Source: Synergistaceae bacterium
Lineage (GTDB): Bacteria; Synergistota; Synergistia; Synergistales; Aminobacteriaceae
Assembly (NCBI GenBank): GCA_012523155.1
Contig: JAAYJB010000029.1
Span: 1-18,836, forward strand
Length of the DNA: 18,836 nucleotides
Direction of reading: 5' to 3'
Both the position numbers and the translations under genes were made by a program. Shown here one piece after another: positions 6,911-15,056 of this stretch. Position 1 is the first letter of the stretch. Every line of letters begins with the position of its first letter. Below the pieces are notes generated by a model. That model was given only the letters and a program-made list of their open reading frames with translations. It made no database searches and was not told where the DNA came from.

Positions 6911-8044
6911 ATGGATAAAAAAATTCCCACGCTTGATCTGACAAGGAACTATGCCAGGATAAAGGACGAGGTCCAGGAAGCTGTCAATTCCGTTCTCGAG
7001 AGTCAGTATTTTATCCTCGGGCCTGACGTGGCCAGGTTTGAAGAAGAATGCGAAAATTATCTCGGAGAGGTTTCCGCCGTTGGCTGTGCATCCGGAACCG
7101 ATGCCCTTCTTCTGGCCCTTATGGCGCTTGATATAGGTGAAGGCGACGAAGTGATCACCACTCCGTACAGTTTTTTCGCGACTGTAAGCTGCATTACACG
7201 ACTCGGTGCAAAACCTGTCTTTGTCGATGTGGATCCCCTTTCCTTCAACATAGATATGAAAAAAGTTCTCGATGCGGTTACACCAAAAACAAAAGCTTTT
7301 CTGCCAGTGCATATTTTCGGGCAGATGGCCCCGCTGGAGGAGATAAAAGAAGAGCTTGAAAAACGGGGGATCGCCATTGTCGAAGACGCTGCCCAGGCTT
7401 TTGGTTCATGGAGAAAGGAAAACGAAAGTATCCGGAGGGCAGGAGCGTGGGGTACGATAGGATGCTATTCCTTTTTCCCCACAAAAAATCTTGGCGGGTA
7501 TGGTGACGGAGGTATGGTTGTCACGAAAGATGCGAGTTTGGCCGATAGACTAAAAAAACTAAGAGTGCACGGTGCAGGCACGACCTACTACCATGATGAA
7601 GTCGGCCTCAACAGCAGGCTGGATTCCCTACAGGCGGCTATTCTCAGGGTAAAGCTGAGGCATCTGGAGGAGTGGAACGAGGAGCGCCGGCGCGCTGCTG
7701 GAAGGTACTATGCCCTGTTTGCCGAAAAAGGACTCATTGGGACAGTTATTCCGCCATCGGAAATGGAGAACAACTACCATATCTATCACCAGTACGTAGT
7801 GAAAGTACCGCAAAGGGATGACCTTCAGGCACATTTGGAAAACCAGGGGATCGTCAGCCGTGTGTATTATCCCGTGAGCCTGCACATGCAGCGCTGTTTT
7901 GCATTCCTTGGCTATTCTGAGGGTGACTTCCCGGTATCAGAGTCTCTCAGCAGGGAAACTCTTGCGCTTCCAATTTTCCCCGAACTGACCATGGAAGAGC
8001 AAAAGAAGATCGTGAACTCTATAGGCGATTTTTATAAAAAATAA
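6911..8044 (+). CDS. DegT/DnrJ/EryC1-family PLP aminotransferase (nucleotide-sugar type)
   Basis: A 377-residue fold-type I PLP enzyme. VEDAAQAFGS carries the cofactor-binding aspartate and the PLP lysine is K192 in FFPTKNLGGYGDGG; GCASGTDALLLAL (~57-69) supplies the phosphate-binding turn. These proteins transaminate keto-sugars of nucleotide-activated sugars (WbpE, WecE and ArnB-type) for surface polysaccharide or glycan synthesis, usually from glutamate. The precise sugar cannot be read from the sequence. Start: ATG 6911 with AAGGAGGT 11 bases upstream. An upstream in-frame ATG at 6878 would put the ribosome site inside the gene. No other polysaccharide genes flank it, so it is an orphan in this window. 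No terminator hairpin is seen before the yugP-type promoter that begins 13 nt after its stop. Confidence 0.93.
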   Translation: MDKKIPTLDLTRNYARIKDEVQEAVNSVLESQYFILGPDVARFEEECENYLGEVSAVGCASGTDALLLALMALDIGEGDEVITTPYSFFATVSCITRLGAKPVFVDVDPLSFNIDMKKVLDAVTPKTKAFLPVHIFGQMAPLEEIKEELEKRGIAIVEDAAQAFGSWRKENESIRRAGAWGTIGCYSFFPTKNLGGYGDGGMVVTKDASLADRLKKLRVHGAGTTYYHDEVGLNSRLDSLQAAILRVKLRHLEEWNEERRRAAGRYYALFAEKGLIGTVIPPSEMENNYHIYHQYVVKVPQRDDLQAHLENQGIVSRVYYPVSLHMQRCFAFLGYSEGDFPVSESLSRETLALPIFPELTMEEQKKIVNSIGDFYKK

Positions 8045-8056
8045 GTTTGACCATAA

Positions 8057-8085
8057 TTGACCTATCTTTCTGAACCGTGTAAAAT
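8057..8085 (+). promoter_or_regulatory. Sigma-70-type promoter of the YugP-family gene
   Basis: TTGACC (8057-8062), a 17-bp spacer and TAAAAT (8080-8085) predict a transcript starting near 8092, with a leader of about 68 nt. A second TTGACC lies exactly 10 bp upstream at 8047-8052, on the same face of the helix. The predicted leader begins with a hairpin (8095-8101 paired with 8119-8125), which may stabilise the 5' end. Confidence 0.75.
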
Positions 8086-8159
8086 ACCGATGAAGGAAGA
8101 AGATAAAAAGTGTAGTCTTTCTTCCATTGTTTCAGATAGATCGTGTGGAGGTGGGATCC

Positions 8160-8855
8160 ATGTTTCCTTTTTTCTTTGACCCGACTATGATGCTTCTCAT
8201 ACCCGCTCTTTTGCTGGCAATGTGGGCGCAGATGCGGGTAAAAAGCGTTTTTGCCCGCTACAGCAATGTTGGTTCGAGGCATGGAACTACTGCTGCATCG
8301 GTTGCACGGGCTCTTTTAGACAGGTTCGGGCTGAGGGATGTCCCTGTAAACAGGGTGAGCGGGAATCTTACTGACCACTATGATCCCCGTGACAGGACAC
8401 TCAGCCTTTCTGACACTGTCTACGGCAGTTCAAGCATCGCCGCTATAGGCGTTGCCGCGCATGAAGTCGGGCATGCCATACAGGATAAACTCGATTATTC
8501 ACCCCTCAGGATAAGGAACGCAATAGTGCCTGTCGTCGGCATCGGTTCATCCATGGCATTCCCTCTTTTCTTCATCGGTATACTTTTCCGGGGGCAAATG
8601 CTTATGGACCTTGGAATACTGCTCTTCCTCGGGGTTATTCTGTTTCATGTTGTGACACTGCCGGTGGAATTTGACGCGAGTTCGAGAGCTCTCCGTGTGC
8701 TTGCAGATACGGGAATGCTTTCATCGGATGAAATTACGGGAGCAGGAGCAGTACTCAGGGCTGCTTCATGGACATACGTTGCAGCAACAGTCATGGCTTT
8801 TGCCCAGCTGATAAGGCTGCTCTTCCTGAGAGGAATGTTCGGAAGCAGAGATTGA
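8160..8855 (+). CDS. Membrane zinc metallopeptidase, YugP family
   Basis: A 231-residue membrane protein close to the usual length of B. subtilis YugP-type proteins. Zinc site: HEVGH at 101-105 with catalytic E102, and a likely third ligand E170 in LPVEFDAS. Hydrophobic segments occur at ~8-24, ~120-142, ~148-168 and ~207-224. Members are predicted to be membrane-bound metalloproteases; their substrates are unknown. The start is ATG 8160 with GGAGG eight bases upstream, whereas an in-frame ATG at 8127 has no ribosome site. The gene has its own promoter and is followed by a strong terminator. It neighbours another membrane protein with a possible metal motif (8953-9636). Confidence 0.93.
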   Translation: MFPFFFDPTMMLLIPALLLAMWAQMRVKSVFARYSNVGSRHGTTAASVARALLDRFGLRDVPVNRVSGNLTDHYDPRDRTLSLSDTVYGSSSIAAIGVAAHEVGHAIQDKLDYSPLRIRNAIVPVVGIGSSMAFPLFFIGILFRGQMLMDLGILLFLGVILFHVVTLPVEFDASSRALRVLADTGMLSSDEITGAGAVLRAASWTYVAATVMAFAQLIRLLFLRGMFGSRD

Positions 8856-8891
8856 TCAGCCCGTCCCGTTCCGGGCATGGCTCAGACCTGC

Positions 8892-8927
8892 AAATGGAGC
8901 GGCTGTAACAGTCGCTCCATTTTATTT
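8892..8927 (+). terminator. Rho-independent terminator after the YugP-family gene
   Basis: A perfect 10-bp stem (AAATGGAGCG at 8892-8901, CGCTCCATTT at 8913-8922), with an inner CTG/CAG extension in the loop, is followed by TTTTATTTTA. It lies 37 nt past the stop codon and only 25 nt before the next gene. No separate promoter for the downstream cluster is evident between hairpin and start codon, so partial read-through may feed the cluster. Confidence 0.85.
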
Positions 8928-8952
8928 TACGGAAGAAAGGAATTGCTTCTTA

Positions 8953-9636
8953 ATGCCACTTCTTGTATTTTTGATCTTCCTGTTCGTGTTCCCCTGGGTA
9001 GCGCTGGTCTTTCTTCTATTATTCGCAATGCTGATCCCTATGGGATTTACTTCGAATTCATTCCTTAAAATGCTGACAAGCCCCTCACATATCATTCGTA
9101 TTCTGTTTAATCCAAGGGTCCGCAGGAATCATGCAGTGGAACACGGGACGATTAATGTTCTGGAAGAAGAATACGGTGACCTTGATGTTGAAGGAACTGC
9201 AGATGAAGAAGGATTTTCAATAAAAAGCGTTATTCCTCCCGAGACAGTTCTGTTTGCTGCGAAAACCGCACTTGCCAGGATGAAATCGGGAGAGGGAAAA
9301 CTGGCTGTTCTTGAGAAATGCGGGATGACCGTTGCGGCAGTGAATTCCCTGTCTGCAGTTTTATTTCTGCTTATTTTATTTATCAGCGGAGCTTTCAGCC
9401 TGCTTTCGGCTCTAGCTGCCGTTTTTTTTGCCCATGTTGCTTCCCGTTTCCTCAGCCCGTTTATCCAGCGTAATATGACGACGCCGGATGATATTTTGGG
9501 GCTTGAAGTTCTTGGAGTCGAAATGAGGAACGAAAAAATTGGTTTTGCCGGGATAGAGTTTCTGATCCCTTCTTCAGTGTTCGTTCGTACCGGGATCAAA
9601 GGAGAAGCACTGGTAGCCGAGGTGGTCTCGGAATGA
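8953..9636 (+). CDS. DUF6391-like membrane protein with an HxxEH motif
   Basis: A 227-residue protein of unknown function. An N-terminal hydrophobic hairpin (~2-31) is followed by a soluble segment with NHAVEHGTINVLEE (59-72), which matches the signature of the DUF6391 family known from cyanobacteria. A second hydrophobic pair at ~126-166 follows. The C-terminus (~178-227) is soluble and beta-rich. H60-x-x-E63-H64 is the same pattern as inverted zincin motifs (M16 peptidases, LuxS), so metal binding is possible but untested. ATG 8953 has AAAGGA 11 bases upstream. It is the first gene of the long cluster and overlaps rsmB by 4 nt (ATGA). The family call is from memory of the motif. Confidence 0.75.
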   Translation: MPLLVFLIFLFVFPWVALVFLLLFAMLIPMGFTSNSFLKMLTSPSHIIRILFNPRVRRNHAVEHGTINVLEEEYGDLDVEGTADEEGFSIKSVIPPETVLFAAKTALARMKSGEGKLAVLEKCGMTVAAVNSLSAVLFLLILFISGAFSLLSALAAVFFAHVASRFLSPFIQRNMTTPDDILGLEVLGVEMRNEKIGFAGIEFLIPSSVFVRTGIKGEALVAEVVSE

Positions 9637-10970
9637 GAGGCATAGAAGCCGCCCTGAAAGTATGGCAGGATGTAAAGGCGGGAAAATTTGCATCTGAATC
9701 CATTCGGTCGGTGGCGGACTCTCTTTCCCCGGGAGATCTTGTCCTTGCTTCTTCGCTGGTCTATTGCACGCTGAGAAGACAGTTTCTCTGGAAAGAAATA
9801 TACAGCCATTTCCTCAGGGTTTCCCCCGGCGGGATTTCACAGTATGCAGGAGACGCTCTCTGTCTGGGAACAGCCGGTATTCTCGAGTTGAGAACATTTG
9901 TACCGAAAGTTCTTGTTAACGGGCTTGTACAGGAGCTGAAAAAAAGGGGAGACGAAAGGGGTGCGAAGATAGTAAACGCAGTTCTGCGCCGTGTAGCGGA
10001 GGAAGGCTGGCTGCAACTTAAAAAAATAGAGGAATCGGGAGCCCCAAAAGATCAGGCCCTTGCGGCAGGGGTACCGGGGTGGGTTGTTTCCTCATGGAGA
10101 AACTCATGGGGTGATCAAGGGAAAAAACTTCTAAAAATGGCCCGCATACGGCCGTATTCATCGTTTAGAATATCGCCCGGCACAGCACCTGGAGACCTTT
10201 CGTCTGCAGCGGAAAAAAAAGGGATACGGTGCTGGAAATCACCGCTTGTACCTAATGCTCTGCGCCTTGCCGCAACCATATACCCCCCGGAATTCCCGGG
10301 ATATGCGGAAGGCCGTGCTACCCCCCAGACAGAGTCTTCCATGCTTGTGGGCGAAGTGATGAAGAAAGTTTATAAAGGTGGTTCAATACTTGAACTATGT
10401 GCCGGAAGAGGAATTAAAACCGGCCACATACTGTCGCTCTTCCCGGACGCCCGGGTAGAGAGCTTTGAACTGTCACCTGCCAAGTCAAAGGCCGCCATGC
10501 GGGAGATGGAACGCCTTGGGAAAAAAAGCAACCACATCATAACTACGGGTGATGCTTTATCCCTTGTCCCGGCCGTTCATCCAGCTCTTATTTCCCTGGA
10601 TGCCCCCTGCTCGGGCAGCGGAACATGGAACAGGCATCCTGAAGGAAAATGGCGTCTCACCCCGGAAAAGCTTGATTTTCTCGCATCACTTCAGATAAAT
10701 TTATTGCGAAGAGCTGTTTCTCTTCTTGCGCCGGGAGGAATTGTGGTCTACTCTACATGTAGCCTGCTGAAAAACGAAAACGAAAATGTTGTCGCCCAAG
10801 TCATTTCCGAAAATGCGAATCTTGTTGAGATGTCTTTCCCATTCAGCGGAGCTCGGTTTAGAAAGGGGCGGCCGTGGGGGACTTATGTTTGGCCGGAACT
10901 GCCATGGCTCGACGGTTTTTACATGGCTGTAATAATGAAGAAATCGGGAGGGAAGGCTATTGATGGGTAA
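9633..10970 (+). CDS. rsmB: 16S rRNA (cytosine-967-C5)-methyltransferase RsmB
   Basis: A 445-residue SAM-dependent RNA methyltransferase that makes m5C in 16S rRNA. Residues ~1-140 form the NusB-like RNA-binding domain. The Rossmann methyltransferase domain (~230-440) has motif I LELCAGRGIKTGHI, motif IV DAPCSGSG with C326, and motif VI YSTCS with the catalytic C376. Both cysteines needed by RsmB/RsmF enzymes are present. Motif I has AGRG where AAPG is usual, a mild deviation. Its ATG overlaps the upstream stop (ATGA), and its end overlaps the PASTA gene by 8 nt, suggesting translational coupling. RsmB rather than RsmF is chosen because of the NusB-like domain and the length. Confidence 0.95.
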   Translation: MRGIEAALKVWQDVKAGKFASESIRSVADSLSPGDLVLASSLVYCTLRRQFLWKEIYSHFLRVSPGGISQYAGDALCLGTAGILELRTFVPKVLVNGLVQELKKRGDERGAKIVNAVLRRVAEEGWLQLKKIEESGAPKDQALAAGVPGWVVSSWRNSWGDQGKKLLKMARIRPYSSFRISPGTAPGDLSSAAEKKGIRCWKSPLVPNALRLAATIYPPEFPGYAEGRATPQTESSMLVGEVMKKVYKGGSILELCAGRGIKTGHILSLFPDARVESFELSPAKSKAAMREMERLGKKSNHIITTGDALSLVPAVHPALISLDAPCSGSGTWNRHPEGKWRLTPEKLDFLASLQINLLRRAVSLLAPGGIVVYSTCSLLKNENENVVAQVISENANLVEMSFPFSGARFRKGRPWGTYVWPELPWLDGFYMAVIMKKSGGKAIDG

Positions 10971-12129
10971 AATCTTCCGCTGGGCTGTTGTTCTGGTGAT
11001 TCTTGTCATGCTCATTTCGGGAAGCGTGGCTTTTTACACAGTTTTTTTCGGAGGAAAGGACCTTGTGATCCCGCCGCTTCGGGAAATGTCTGTTCTTGAT
11101 GCTGTCGACGAGGCTGAACGTATCGGCCTCGAAGTAAAAATTGAACAGATCGATTCATCCATACCTTCGGGAACTGTACTTGCACAGTGGCCTGAACCGG
11201 GTACGAAAGTGAGAAGGGACAAGAGCATCATTCTCAAGGTGAGCAGGGGCGGAAACAGAAAAGGAGTACCTGACCTGAGAGGGATGGAAAGCGCACAGGC
11301 TGTGAGAAAAATAGAGGAGTTGGGATTTGCCGCAGGAGATATTCTCAAAATACATGATGATTCGAGGCCTGCTGGTACTGTCATCGCCCAAAATCCAGCC
11401 GCCCCTGCAATGACGGGGGGCGAACGAAAAATCGAACTGCTTGTGAGCCTGGGTCCTGTACCCAGGGACGGGCGTATCCCTGTTCCTGATATAGCACAGC
11501 GGGACGAACAGGGAGCAAAGAATCTTCTGGCTGAAAGCGGTCTCCGCTTCGGTGGAGTTGAATATGTTTCGACCCAGAACACTCCTGGAGGAATGGTAAT
11601 GTCCACAAAGCCCAGGGCGGGAACAATGGTGAAACAGGGCTCATCAGTCCAGTTGGTAGTTGCAACGAACCGTGCGGCACCGACACCAAAAAAGCCTGAA
11701 CCCAGGGAGGAGCCTCAGCCCTCGGGGACTGTTTCTCCTCCTGCGGCAACAGTTGAGGTTGCTGAAACTCCCCGTCAGATTGGTCCCGCAGGGCCTGTAA
11801 AACCTGTTCTTACACCAAGGCAGCAGGAGCTTGCAGGGGCCACGGGGCTTTTGGAAACACCGGTGACGCCGGGAACATCCCAGGCTACTGCTCCGGCTCC
11901 AACAGGGCCGGCGTCTACAGGAACCGCGAAGGTACGGTACCAGGTTCCTCCGCTCACGAAACCACTCGGCCTTAAAATTGAAATGGTTGATGCGACCGGG
12001 ACAAAGCATCTCCTGGGAAGGGATGTAAAGGGCGGAGAGTTCATTTCACTCGATGCGCCCTATGTGCATGAGGGTGTGGTAACGATTTATCTCGGAGGAG
12101 AGTTTGTCTGGCAGGAGCGTTACAAATGA
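10963..12129 (+). CDS. Membrane-anchored protein with three PASTA domains, no kinase domain
   Basis: A 388-residue single-pass membrane protein. A five-to-seven-residue cytoplasmic tail precedes a transmembrane helix (~6-28). Three PASTA repeats follow (~33-95, ~100-166, ~171-236), then a Pro/Ala/Thr-rich linker (~239-320) and a conserved-looking C-terminal segment (322-388) I do not recognise. PASTA domains bind muropeptides or glycan and usually form the outer part of Ser/Thr kinases or penicillin-binding proteins; here neither catalytic part is present. The gene lies between rsmB and rpe, where Firmicutes carry the PASTA kinase gene prkC. Start: ATG 10963, overlapping rsmB by 8 nt, with GGGAGGGAAGG upstream. 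A TTG just before it (10960) is less likely. Probably an envelope or peptidoglycan-sensing protein. Confidence 0.9.
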   Translation: MGKIFRWAVVLVILVMLISGSVAFYTVFFGGKDLVIPPLREMSVLDAVDEAERIGLEVKIEQIDSSIPSGTVLAQWPEPGTKVRRDKSIILKVSRGGNRKGVPDLRGMESAQAVRKIEELGFAAGDILKIHDDSRPAGTVIAQNPAAPAMTGGERKIELLVSLGPVPRDGRIPVPDIAQRDEQGAKNLLAESGLRFGGVEYVSTQNTPGGMVMSTKPRAGTMVKQGSSVQLVVATNRAAPTPKKPEPREEPQPSGTVSPPAATVEVAETPRQIGPAGPVKPVLTPRQQELAGATGLLETPVTPGTSQATAPAPTGPASTGTAKVRYQVPPLTKPLGLKIEMVDATGTKHLLGRDVKGGEFISLDAPYVHEGVVTIYLGGEFVWQERYK

Positions 12130-12806
12130 ATAGAAAAGTGTTTTTGGCCCCTTCCCTCCTTTCGGCGGATATTCTTGACGTGAATTCCTCCGTTCAGGCT
12201 CTTGGAGGGGAATACGACTGGCTGCACGTGGATGTAATGGATGGCTGCTATGTGCCAAATATAACCTTTGGTCCCGGTTTTTCCACAGCCCTGAGAAAAC
12301 AATATCCTGACGCGGTTCTTGATGTCCATTTAATGATCGATTCTCCTGAAAGGATGCTGGATGCTTTTTTGGACGGGAGGCCCGATTACCTTACAGTACA
12401 TCTTGAGGCCGATCGCCACATTCACCGGACTCTTTCCAGAATAAGGGAGCGGGGCGCGAGGGCGGGGGTATCTATCAACCCGGGAACATCCGAGGAACTT
12501 CTTCTTCCACTTCTTCCTTTTGTGGATCTTATCCTTGTCATGTCCGTAAATCCCGGGTTTGGAGGTCAGTCATACATACCCTCGATGCTCGAAAAAACGA
12601 AGAAACTGTGCAGGTGGAGGGAAGCAGGGCATTATTCGTATCTTATTGAAATGGATGGCGGCATTGGGGCTTCAAACGCCGCTGAAGCGGCCCGTGGCGG
12701 CTGCGATGTTCTTGTGATGGGGAGCGCAGTGTTTGGCGCTGCTGATCCTGCAGTTTTTTTGCAGGAAACTAAGCTGAAAGTTAAGGAGGCAGTATCCAAT
12801 GCCTGA
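12126..12806 (+). CDS. rpe: Ribulose-phosphate 3-epimerase
   Basis: A 226-residue TIM-barrel enzyme that interconverts ribulose 5-phosphate and xylulose 5-phosphate in the pentose phosphate pathway. Visible signatures are APSLLSAD (8-15), HVDVMDG (34-40) with metal ligands H34 and D36, the VHLMID histidine, MSVNPGFGGQ and the catalytic aspartate in EMDGGI. Length is normal. The ATG overlaps the PASTA stop (ATGA) and the end overlaps the RodZ-like gene by 8 nt, so it is translationally coupled within the cluster. Linkage of rpe to rsmB and a PASTA protein is a conserved arrangement. Confidence 0.97.
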   Translation: MNRKVFLAPSLLSADILDVNSSVQALGGEYDWLHVDVMDGCYVPNITFGPGFSTALRKQYPDAVLDVHLMIDSPERMLDAFLDGRPDYLTVHLEADRHIHRTLSRIRERGARAGVSINPGTSEELLLPLLPFVDLILVMSVNPGFGGQSYIPSMLEKTKKLCRWREAGHYSYLIEMDGGIGASNAAEAARGGCDVLVMGSAVFGAADPAVFLQETKLKVKEAVSNA

Positions 12807-13770
12807 GAGCCGGGAGAACAAACTGCAGGAATTGGGAAAGGAAATACGCCGCAGGAGGGAAGACCTCGGATTGAGCCTTAATGATGTTTATGAAGGCACT
12901 AAAATAAGGACTCAGTTTCTGGAAGGAATTGAACGCGGCGACTTTTCCGAATTTCCCGGAACAGTGTATATTCGGGGGTTTATAAGGTCATACCTTCAGT
13001 TTATCGGGGCGGAAGATTTCTGGGGTGAATATCTTCCCGTTCTTTCTGAGGGTATTCAAAAAAAGAAAGAAGAAGAGCCCGTCGTCGGATCATGCGCAGC
13101 ACCGGCAAAAGGGTTCAAACCTGCCTCTCGCTTCTGGATATTCGCCATACTGCTCCTGGTCCTTCTGGGATCATCATGGTATGTGTGGTATACATGGGAT
13201 CAGAATGGTGCCCCTTCCTTTGCGCTTCGGACAAATGGAGGCGATACCGCAGCAAAATCTGAAGAGCGGGCGGAAAAAATAACAGAAAACGGAGTTTCCG
13301 CGCAGACTGACGAGAAACCATCGGGGAGTTCTTCTGCGGTAAATGCTAAAGTAAATGGGGAACAGGATGCACAGGGAGAAGGGAATGGTTCCGGAGGGAC
13401 GGCAGGACAGATTGCCGTGTCGGCGCCTGGAGGAAAAGCGCCTCCTACGGCCGCAGAACTTGTGGGAGCCAATGTACCCGCCGATGCTCCCGCCGCTGTT
13501 GAGAAGAAGGACATGGAACTGGTTATTGCTGCTGATGGAGACTGCTGGATCAGGGTACGCCAGGGAACGAAAACTCTTTATGAACGAACGGTCCGTGCCG
13601 GGGAAACCATTTCTTTTTCAGTGAAAGAGCGTATTGAAGTGACTTACGGGAGGGCAGGAGCCGTAAGGACGCGATGGAACGGTGAATCTCTCGGAAATCC
13701 AGGAACGGCAAAAGGTGTTGAGCGGGTGTTTTACGCTCCTGACGGGAAAACAGGAAGGATTGCCCGTTGA
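12799..13770 (+). CDS. RodZ-like protein (N-terminal HTH, one TM helix, DUF4115 C-terminus)
   Basis: A 323-residue bitopic membrane protein. Residues ~8-72 form a cytoplasmic helix-turn-helix domain of the RodZ type (LGKEIRRRREDLGLSLNDV, TVYIRGFIRSYLQFIG). One transmembrane helix lies at ~112-131 (FWIFAILLLVLLGSSWYVWY). A low-complexity linker leads to a beta-rich C-terminal domain at ~233-323 like DUF4115. RodZ links MreB filaments to the wall-synthesis machinery and maintains rod shape; the HTH contacts MreB rather than DNA. No mreB lies here. The ribosome site AAGGAGG (12782-12788) is inside rpe, and the ATG overlaps rpe by 8 nt. The stop overlaps the rimO start as TTGA. Equivalent to B. 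subtilis ymfM near recA. Confidence 0.88.
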   Translation: MPESRENKLQELGKEIRRRREDLGLSLNDVYEGTKIRTQFLEGIERGDFSEFPGTVYIRGFIRSYLQFIGAEDFWGEYLPVLSEGIQKKKEEEPVVGSCAAPAKGFKPASRFWIFAILLLVLLGSSWYVWYTWDQNGAPSFALRTNGGDTAAKSEERAEKITENGVSAQTDEKPSGSSSAVNAKVNGEQDAQGEGNGSGGTAGQIAVSAPGGKAPPTAAELVGANVPADAPAAVEKKDMELVIAADGDCWIRVRQGTKTLYERTVRAGETISFSVKERIEVTYGRAGAVRTRWNGESLGNPGTAKGVERVFYAPDGKTGRIAR

Positions 13771-15056
13771 GAGTTTTCACCCTCAGTCTCGGCTGTGCAA
13801 AAAATTCTGTTGACAGCGAAAACCTCTTGGGGCTCCTTGAATCCTCTGGCGCTGAAATCGTAGACGAGGTTGGCGATGCCGATGTCGCTATAGTGAATAC
13901 GTGCGGTTTTATACAGCCTGCTGTTGAAGAAAGTATCAGTGCTATCCTTGATCTCGAATTACTGAAGGAAGAGGGCAAACTGCAGAAGATAGCCGTCGTA
14001 GGCTGCCTTGTCAACAGGTATGGAGATGAATTGAAGAAAGAGTTCGCTTCTGTTGATATCTGGGCAAATGCCGAGCAATGGGATCATGTTGCCTCTTCTC
14101 TCGGCCTCACGACCTCAACCCCGGCGAGGGGAATGCTGGCTGAAACAAAGCCGTGGTCCCGCTACCTCAAGGTCGGCGAAGGGTGCGACACATTGTGTTC
14201 TTACTGCACAATACCCTCTATTCGGGGAAGGGCCCGGAGTTTTCCCGTTCGTGATCTCGTGAACAGGGCGGGGGAACTTGCATCAAAAGGAGCGAAAGAG
14301 ATATGCCTCGTAGGGCAGGATCTTACAATATACGGAAGAGATATCTACGGAAAACCTTTTCTTCGTGAACTTCTTGAAGAACTCGACAATGGATTGCCCT
14401 CTGACGTCTGGATAAGGCTTTTATATCTTCACCCCTCCAGAATAAATGAAGATTTCATTGATTACGTTGTCGGAAAAGAACGGATCCTTTCCTATCTCGA
14501 TATCCCGATCCAGCATATTGACGGAGATATCCTCCGCCGCATGAACAGACCGGATGCCGAAGAACATATTATGAAAATATTCCGGTACGCACGGCAGGCT
14601 GATTCTCTCTTCGCTCTCAGGACGACGATAATGGTCGGATTCCCGGGAGAAACGGAAGAACAGTTCGGCAAGGTACTTGATTTTCTGGAAAGCGCTGCTA
14701 TTGACAGGGTCGGCGCTTTTATATTTTCCCCTGAGGACGGGACTGCGGCTGCAAAAATGAGCGGGCAGATTCCTGTAGAAATCAAGGAGCAGAGATACAG
14801 GCGGCTCATGGAGCTGCAGTCGGAAATATCGTTGGACAGGCAGCGTCTGTTTGAAGGCAGGACGCTTAAAGTACTGGTTGACGAAATTGATTTCGACGAC
14901 GAAATTGCCTGGGGACGTTCGTATCGTGAAGCCCCTGATGTGGACGGACTTGTGGCCATAAACGGAGGAAATATCCTGAAAGAGGGAGACTTTGTGGAGG
15001 TGCGTGTAACCGATGCCGCTGAATATGACCTATTTGCAGAAATTGCCCGGGAATAA
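13767..15056 (+). CDS. rimO: Ribosomal protein S12 methylthiotransferase RimO
   Basis: A 429-residue radical-SAM methylthiotransferase that adds a methylthio group to an aspartate of ribosomal protein S12. The N-terminal UPF0004 domain holds the three auxiliary-cluster cysteines C10 (SLGCAKN), C46 (NTCGF) and C80 (VVGCLVN). The radical-SAM cluster motif is C140-x3-C144-x2-C147. The C-terminal ~65 residues form a TRAM RNA/protein-binding domain. RimO rather than MiaB is indicated by SLGCAKNSVDSE and EGCDTLCSYCTIPSIRG. The start codon is TTG, forming a 4-nt TTGA overlap with the upstream stop, with AGGAAGGA as ribosome site. The 3' end overlaps pgpA by 44 nt. Confidence 0.96.
   Translation: MRVFTLSLGCAKNSVDSENLLGLLESSGAEIVDEVGDADVAIVNTCGFIQPAVEESISAILDLELLKEEGKLQKIAVVGCLVNRYGDELKKEFASVDIWANAEQWDHVASSLGLTTSTPARGMLAETKPWSRYLKVGEGCDTLCSYCTIPSIRGRARSFPVRDLVNRAGELASKGAKEICLVGQDLTIYGRDIYGKPFLRELLEELDNGLPSDVWIRLLYLHPSRINEDFIDYVVGKERILSYLDIPIQHIDGDILRRMNRPDAEEHIMKIFRYARQADSLFALRTTIMVGFPGETEEQFGKVLDFLESAAIDRVGAFIFSPEDGTAAAKMSGQIPVEIKEQRYRRLMELQSEISLDRQRLFEGRTLKVLVDEIDFDDEIAWGRSYREAPDVDGLVAINGGNILKEGDFVEVRVTDAAEYDLFAEIARE

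Noticed and set aside
8877..9068. 63-codon open frame across the YugP-gene terminator
   Set aside because: It spans the terminator hairpin and the start of the DUF6391 gene, and has no ribosome site.
9129..9809. 226-codon minus-strand open frame
   Set aside because: Antisense to the DUF6391 and rsmB genes; Ser/Arg-rich translation typical of a shadow frame.
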